A program made the translations under genes and the position numbers. Source: Ruegeria pomeroyi (GTDB lineage Bacteria > Pseudomonadota > Alphaproteobacteria > Rhodobacterales > Rhodobacteraceae). Taken from it: DNA of 64,000 bases. Below the pieces are notes generated by a model. It had not been told where the DNA came from. It ran no database searches and worked only from the letters and a program-made list of their open reading frames with translations. Below are positions 62,043 through 64,000 of the stretch, piece by piece. Each line of letters begins with the position of its first letter. Position 1 is the stretch's first letter. The DNA lies in assembly GCF_021405525.1 (NCBI RefSeq), contig NZ_JAGQAG010000001.1:1178001-1242000 (forward strand). The letters are read 5' to 3'.

Positions 62043-62717
62043 GTGACTCCGCACTGGCACCCCTCTCCCAATTTCGGACCCCGCCGCGACGCGCTGACCC
62101 CGTCGCTGGTGGTGCTGCATTATACCGCCATGGACAGCGCCGAGGCGGCGCTTGAGCGGCTCTGCGACCCGGTGGCCGAGGTTTCGGCCCATTACCTGAT
62201 CGGTGCCGATGGAAGGCTCTGGCAGATGGTAACCGAGGCCGACCGCGCCTGGCATGCAGGCGTAGGGGAATGGCAGGGGCTGGATGACATCAATTCCCGC
62301 TCCATCGGGATCGAGCTCGACAACCGCGGCGATCACCCGTTCTCGGCGCTACAGATGGCCACGCTGGATGGCCTGCTGACGGATATCTTGCGCCGCTGGT
62401 CTATCCCACCCACAGGCGTGATCGGTCACTCCGACATGGCGCCCGGGCGCAAATGCGATCCCGGCCCGCGATTCGACTGGGCCCGCCTCGCCCGGCTTGG
62501 TCTCGCCGAGAGGTCGGGAAGCGAGACATGCTCAGACGACCCCACACCCGAGCAGCTGCGCGCCGCTGCCTGTGCGGTAGGTTTCACCGCGCCTGCCGAT
62601 GACGAGACGTTGCTGGCGGCCCTGCGCCTGCGCTACCGTCCCTGGGGCCGCGGACCGCTCTGCGCCGCCGATCTGGCCGCCTTGCCCCTTCATTCCGCTG
62701 AAAATACTCCGGGGTGA
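62043..62717 (+). CDS. N-acetylmuramoyl-L-alanine amidase, AmpD-like
   Basis: A 224-residue zinc amidase (amidase_2). Zinc ligands are in LVVLHYTAM (H26), GVIGHSDMAPGRKCDPGPRF (histidine and the Asp of KCDPG), with the catalytic region SIGIELDNRG. No signal peptide, so likely cytoplasmic, recycling anhydro-muropeptides as AmpD does. It starts with GTG. The last codons coincide with a minus-oriented copy of the dispersed GAGTATTT motif (62688-62710). Confidence 0.87.
   Translation: MTPHWHPSPNFGPRRDALTPSLVVLHYTAMDSAEAALERLCDPVAEVSAHYLIGADGRLWQMVTEADRAWHAGVGEWQGLDDINSRSIGIELDNRGDHPFSALQMATLDGLLTDILRRWSIPPTGVIGHSDMAPGRKCDPGPRFDWARLARLGLAERSGSETCSDDPTPEQLRAAACAVGFTAPADDETLLAALRLRYRPWGRGPLCAADLAALPLHSAENTPG
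62688..62710 (-). repeat. Copy of the dispersed 23-base motif
   Basis: On the minus strand it reads GGAGTATTTTC-AGCGGAATGAAG, differing from the 6541-6563 copy at two positions. It lies inside the last codons of the amidase gene. Confidence 0.6.
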
Positions 62718-62798
62718 ATTGGCCGCAGGCCAAGAGGGGCAGCGCCCCTTTTCCGCCCGCCTCTTGACCTCTCCTCCGCCAGCGCCTAACTGCGGAAC

Positions 62799-63195
62799 CG
62801 CGCGGAGGGCCGGATGGCCGCGTGGGGGGCGACCCCCGCGAGGAAAGTCCGGACTCCATGAAGCAGCGGTGCCGGGTAACGCCCGGGCGGGGAAACCCGA
62901 CGGAAAGCGCCACAGAGAACAGTCCGCCGCGCAGGTCGCGGCAAGGGTGAAACGGTGGGGTAAGAGCCCACCGCGCCCCTGGCAACAGGGGCGGCACGGC
63001 AAGCCCCACCGGGAGCAATGCCAAATAGGACCCCCGCGCGGGACGCGTCGGTTTCGGCCGATACCTCCGCTAGGCCGCTTCAGCCGAGAGGGGTCGGGTT
63101 GGCAGCTAGAGGCGCCTGGCAACAGGCGCACCAGAGGAATGGTCATCGAAGGGGGCAACCCCGGAACAGAATCCGGCTTACAGGCCCTCCGCGCG
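62799..63195 (+). ncRNA. rnpB: RNase P RNA (bacterial class A)
   Basis: Ribozyme that matures tRNA 5' ends. CGCGCGGAGGGCC at the start pairs with GGCCCTCCGCGCG at the end to form P1. The universal GAGGAAAGTCCGGACTCC (62840-62857) and the 3' ACAGAATCCGGCTTA (about 63166-63180) give the P4 core. Internal elements match alphaproteobacterial RNase P RNA. It is transcribed toward rpmG. Confidence 0.93.
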
Positions 63196-63305
63196 CATTT
63201 TCCCGGGCTCGCCCTATTGACTCGGCCCACACGCCGGGTAAAAGCGCAGCCTCAGGACAGAATTCAACCGAAAGGCCCCTGCCTTTTCGGACGCAGGAGA
63301 TAACC

Positions 63306-63473
63306 ATGGCGAAGCCGACGACCATCAAGATCCGTCTGAACTCGACCGCGGGCACGGGCCACTTCTACGTGACCAAGAAGAACGCGCGTACGATGACCGA
63401 AAAAATGACCGTGCGTAAGTACGATCCGGTTGTGCGTAAGCATGTCGAGTACAAGGAAGGCAAGATCAAGTAA
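63306..63473 (+). CDS. rpmG: 50S ribosomal protein L33
   Basis: A 55-residue L33: [20 protein letters not shown], then [12 protein letters not shown] and [18 protein letters not shown]. It is the cysteine-free form usual in alphaproteobacteria. GGAG precedes the ATG and a terminator follows the stop. Confidence 0.96.
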   Translation: MAKPTTIKIRLNSTAGTGHFYVTKKNARTMTEKMTVRKYDPVVRKHVEYKEGKIK

Positions 63474-63499
63474 ACTTGAGCCTTCGAAAAGCCGATGAG

Positions 63500-63525
63500 G
63501 GCCACTCTTTTAGGGTGGCCTTTTT
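63500..63525 (+). terminator. Rho-independent terminator after rpmG
   Basis: GGCCACTC-TTTTA-GGGTGGCC hairpin followed by five T residues. Confidence 0.85.
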
Positions 63526-63616
63526 CGTTTTGGCCGAATGGGGGGCTCTGGCCGCTTGCTTTTGCGACCCCGGCAAGGCTAGGCTTGCCGTGTCTGCCAC
63601 CAAGCTCATGACGGTT

Positions 63617-64000
63617 ATGAAGAAAATCCTGCTGCCCGCCCTTGCTCTGATGTCTCTGTCCGCCTGTGCCAGCCTGTGGCACCGCGAAGGGGTGGGGTTC
63701 ACCGGTATCGACGGTGAGCCCAAGACCATTACCGAGAAGAGGGGGAGCGCCGATTACGTGGCGCGCCGTCTGAGCGTGCCGGCGGAACTTGCGGGCAAGC
63801 CTGTCCAGCGCCTGCAAAGCGAGAAAGGCGATATCGCCAGCCTGGCCGGGGTCGCCATCGGTGCTGGTGGCCGCAACCCGCAGACTGCGGTCGAGGTAGG
63901 GAGCGGTACCCTCGATTTGTATCTGAGCACGGTCGAAGTGAACGGAGTTCTTTTTGCGGTGCTGCGTACACCGGAGGACGGGATCGACCGGCTGGCAGAG
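63617..64000 (+). CDS. Lipoprotein of unknown function (cut by window end)
   Basis: An open frame of 128 codons runs to the window edge without a stop. It starts MKKILLPALALMSLSACASL, with a lipobox LSAC and lipid attachment at C18. ATG 63608, three codons earlier, is an alternative start. The rest (VAIGAGGRNPQTAVEVGSGT, LDLYLSTVEVNGVLFAVLRT) is not recognised. Confidence 0.75.
   Translation, partial: MKKILLPALALMSLSACASLWHREGVGFTGIDGEPKTITEKRGSADYVARRLSVPAELAGKPVQRLQSEKGDIASLAGVAIGAGGRNPQTAVEVGSGTLDLYLSTVEVNGVLFAVLRTPEDGIDRLAE

Noticed and set aside
1-64000. CRISPR arrays, insertion sequences, prophage genes and rRNA genes
   Set aside because: None seen: no regularly spaced repeats, transposase motifs, phage structural genes or rRNA sequence on reading both strands.

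Overview
This is about 64 kb of GC-rich, gene-dense chromosome from an alphaproteobacterium, most likely a marine Roseobacter-type Rhodobacteraceae (Ruegeria-like). The clues are a proline-utilisation locus with a divergent Lrp-type PutR, a divergent metF/metR pair, an alphaproteobacterial RNase P RNA, Tat-exported peptide-ABC binding proteins, a DoeA-like M24 peptidase, DUF2927/DUF4453 proteins, and short AT-rich palindromes scattered at gene ends. The assignment rests on gene content and familiarity, not on a search.

Layout. 0-9 kb: phytanoyl-CoA dioxygenase with divergent LysR, dienelactone hydrolase, an isolated molybdenum hydroxylase large subunit, a DUF2235 hydrolase, a hotdog thioesterase and metF/metR. 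9-16.6 kb: quinone-oxidoreductase-type MDR enzyme, suhB, rhomboid protease, putA/putR and a secreted TPR protein. 16.8-21.5 kb: an island-like stretch between tRNA-Leu(TAA) and tRNA-Gly(TCC). It holds an intact MarR / FAD-monooxygenase (MobR/MobA-like) pair between two decayed genes, plus a tRNA remnant. 21.6-27 kb: lipid/multidrug ABC exporter, Kbp-like LysM protein, acyl-CoA synthetase and esterase. 27-38 kb (mostly minus strand): a peptide-type ABC importer with a CocE/NonD hydrolase, glycerate kinase, dtd and a nitroreductase. 38-45 kb: small heat-shock protein, zinc-ribbon protein, cytochrome b561 and a TelA/XpaC/DUF2927/SPFH operon that begins with an unlisted 29-residue membrane peptide. 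45-48 kb: rluB, tadA, trmO, and an exported peptidylarginine/agmatine-deiminase-type enzyme. 48-55 kb: the cyclase array. 55-64 kb: ceramidase-like membrane protein, FAD oxidoreductase, YHS protein, MFS transporter, gatC-gatA, excalibur-type lipoprotein, AmpD-like amidase, rnpB, rpmG and a lipoprotein cut by the window end.

The most unusual element is the minus-strand operon from 55322 down to 48374. A UPF0173-type metallo-beta-lactamase-fold hydrolase is followed by five consecutive paralogous proteins of 320-324 residues. Each pairs an N-terminal SnoaL/NTF2-like domain with a C-terminal class III nucleotidyl cyclase domain. An M24 metallopeptidase closes the operon. Stop/start overlaps of four bases (ATGA or GTGA) join most of the cyclases. 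All five keep the two metal-binding aspartates, the purine-selecting Lys/Asp pair and the Asn/Arg transition-state residues, so all five look able to make cAMP. The N-terminal domains have diverged more than the catalytic ones. The layout suggests several small-molecule inputs feeding one second-messenger pool, with a candidate hydrolase at the head of the operon; this is inference.
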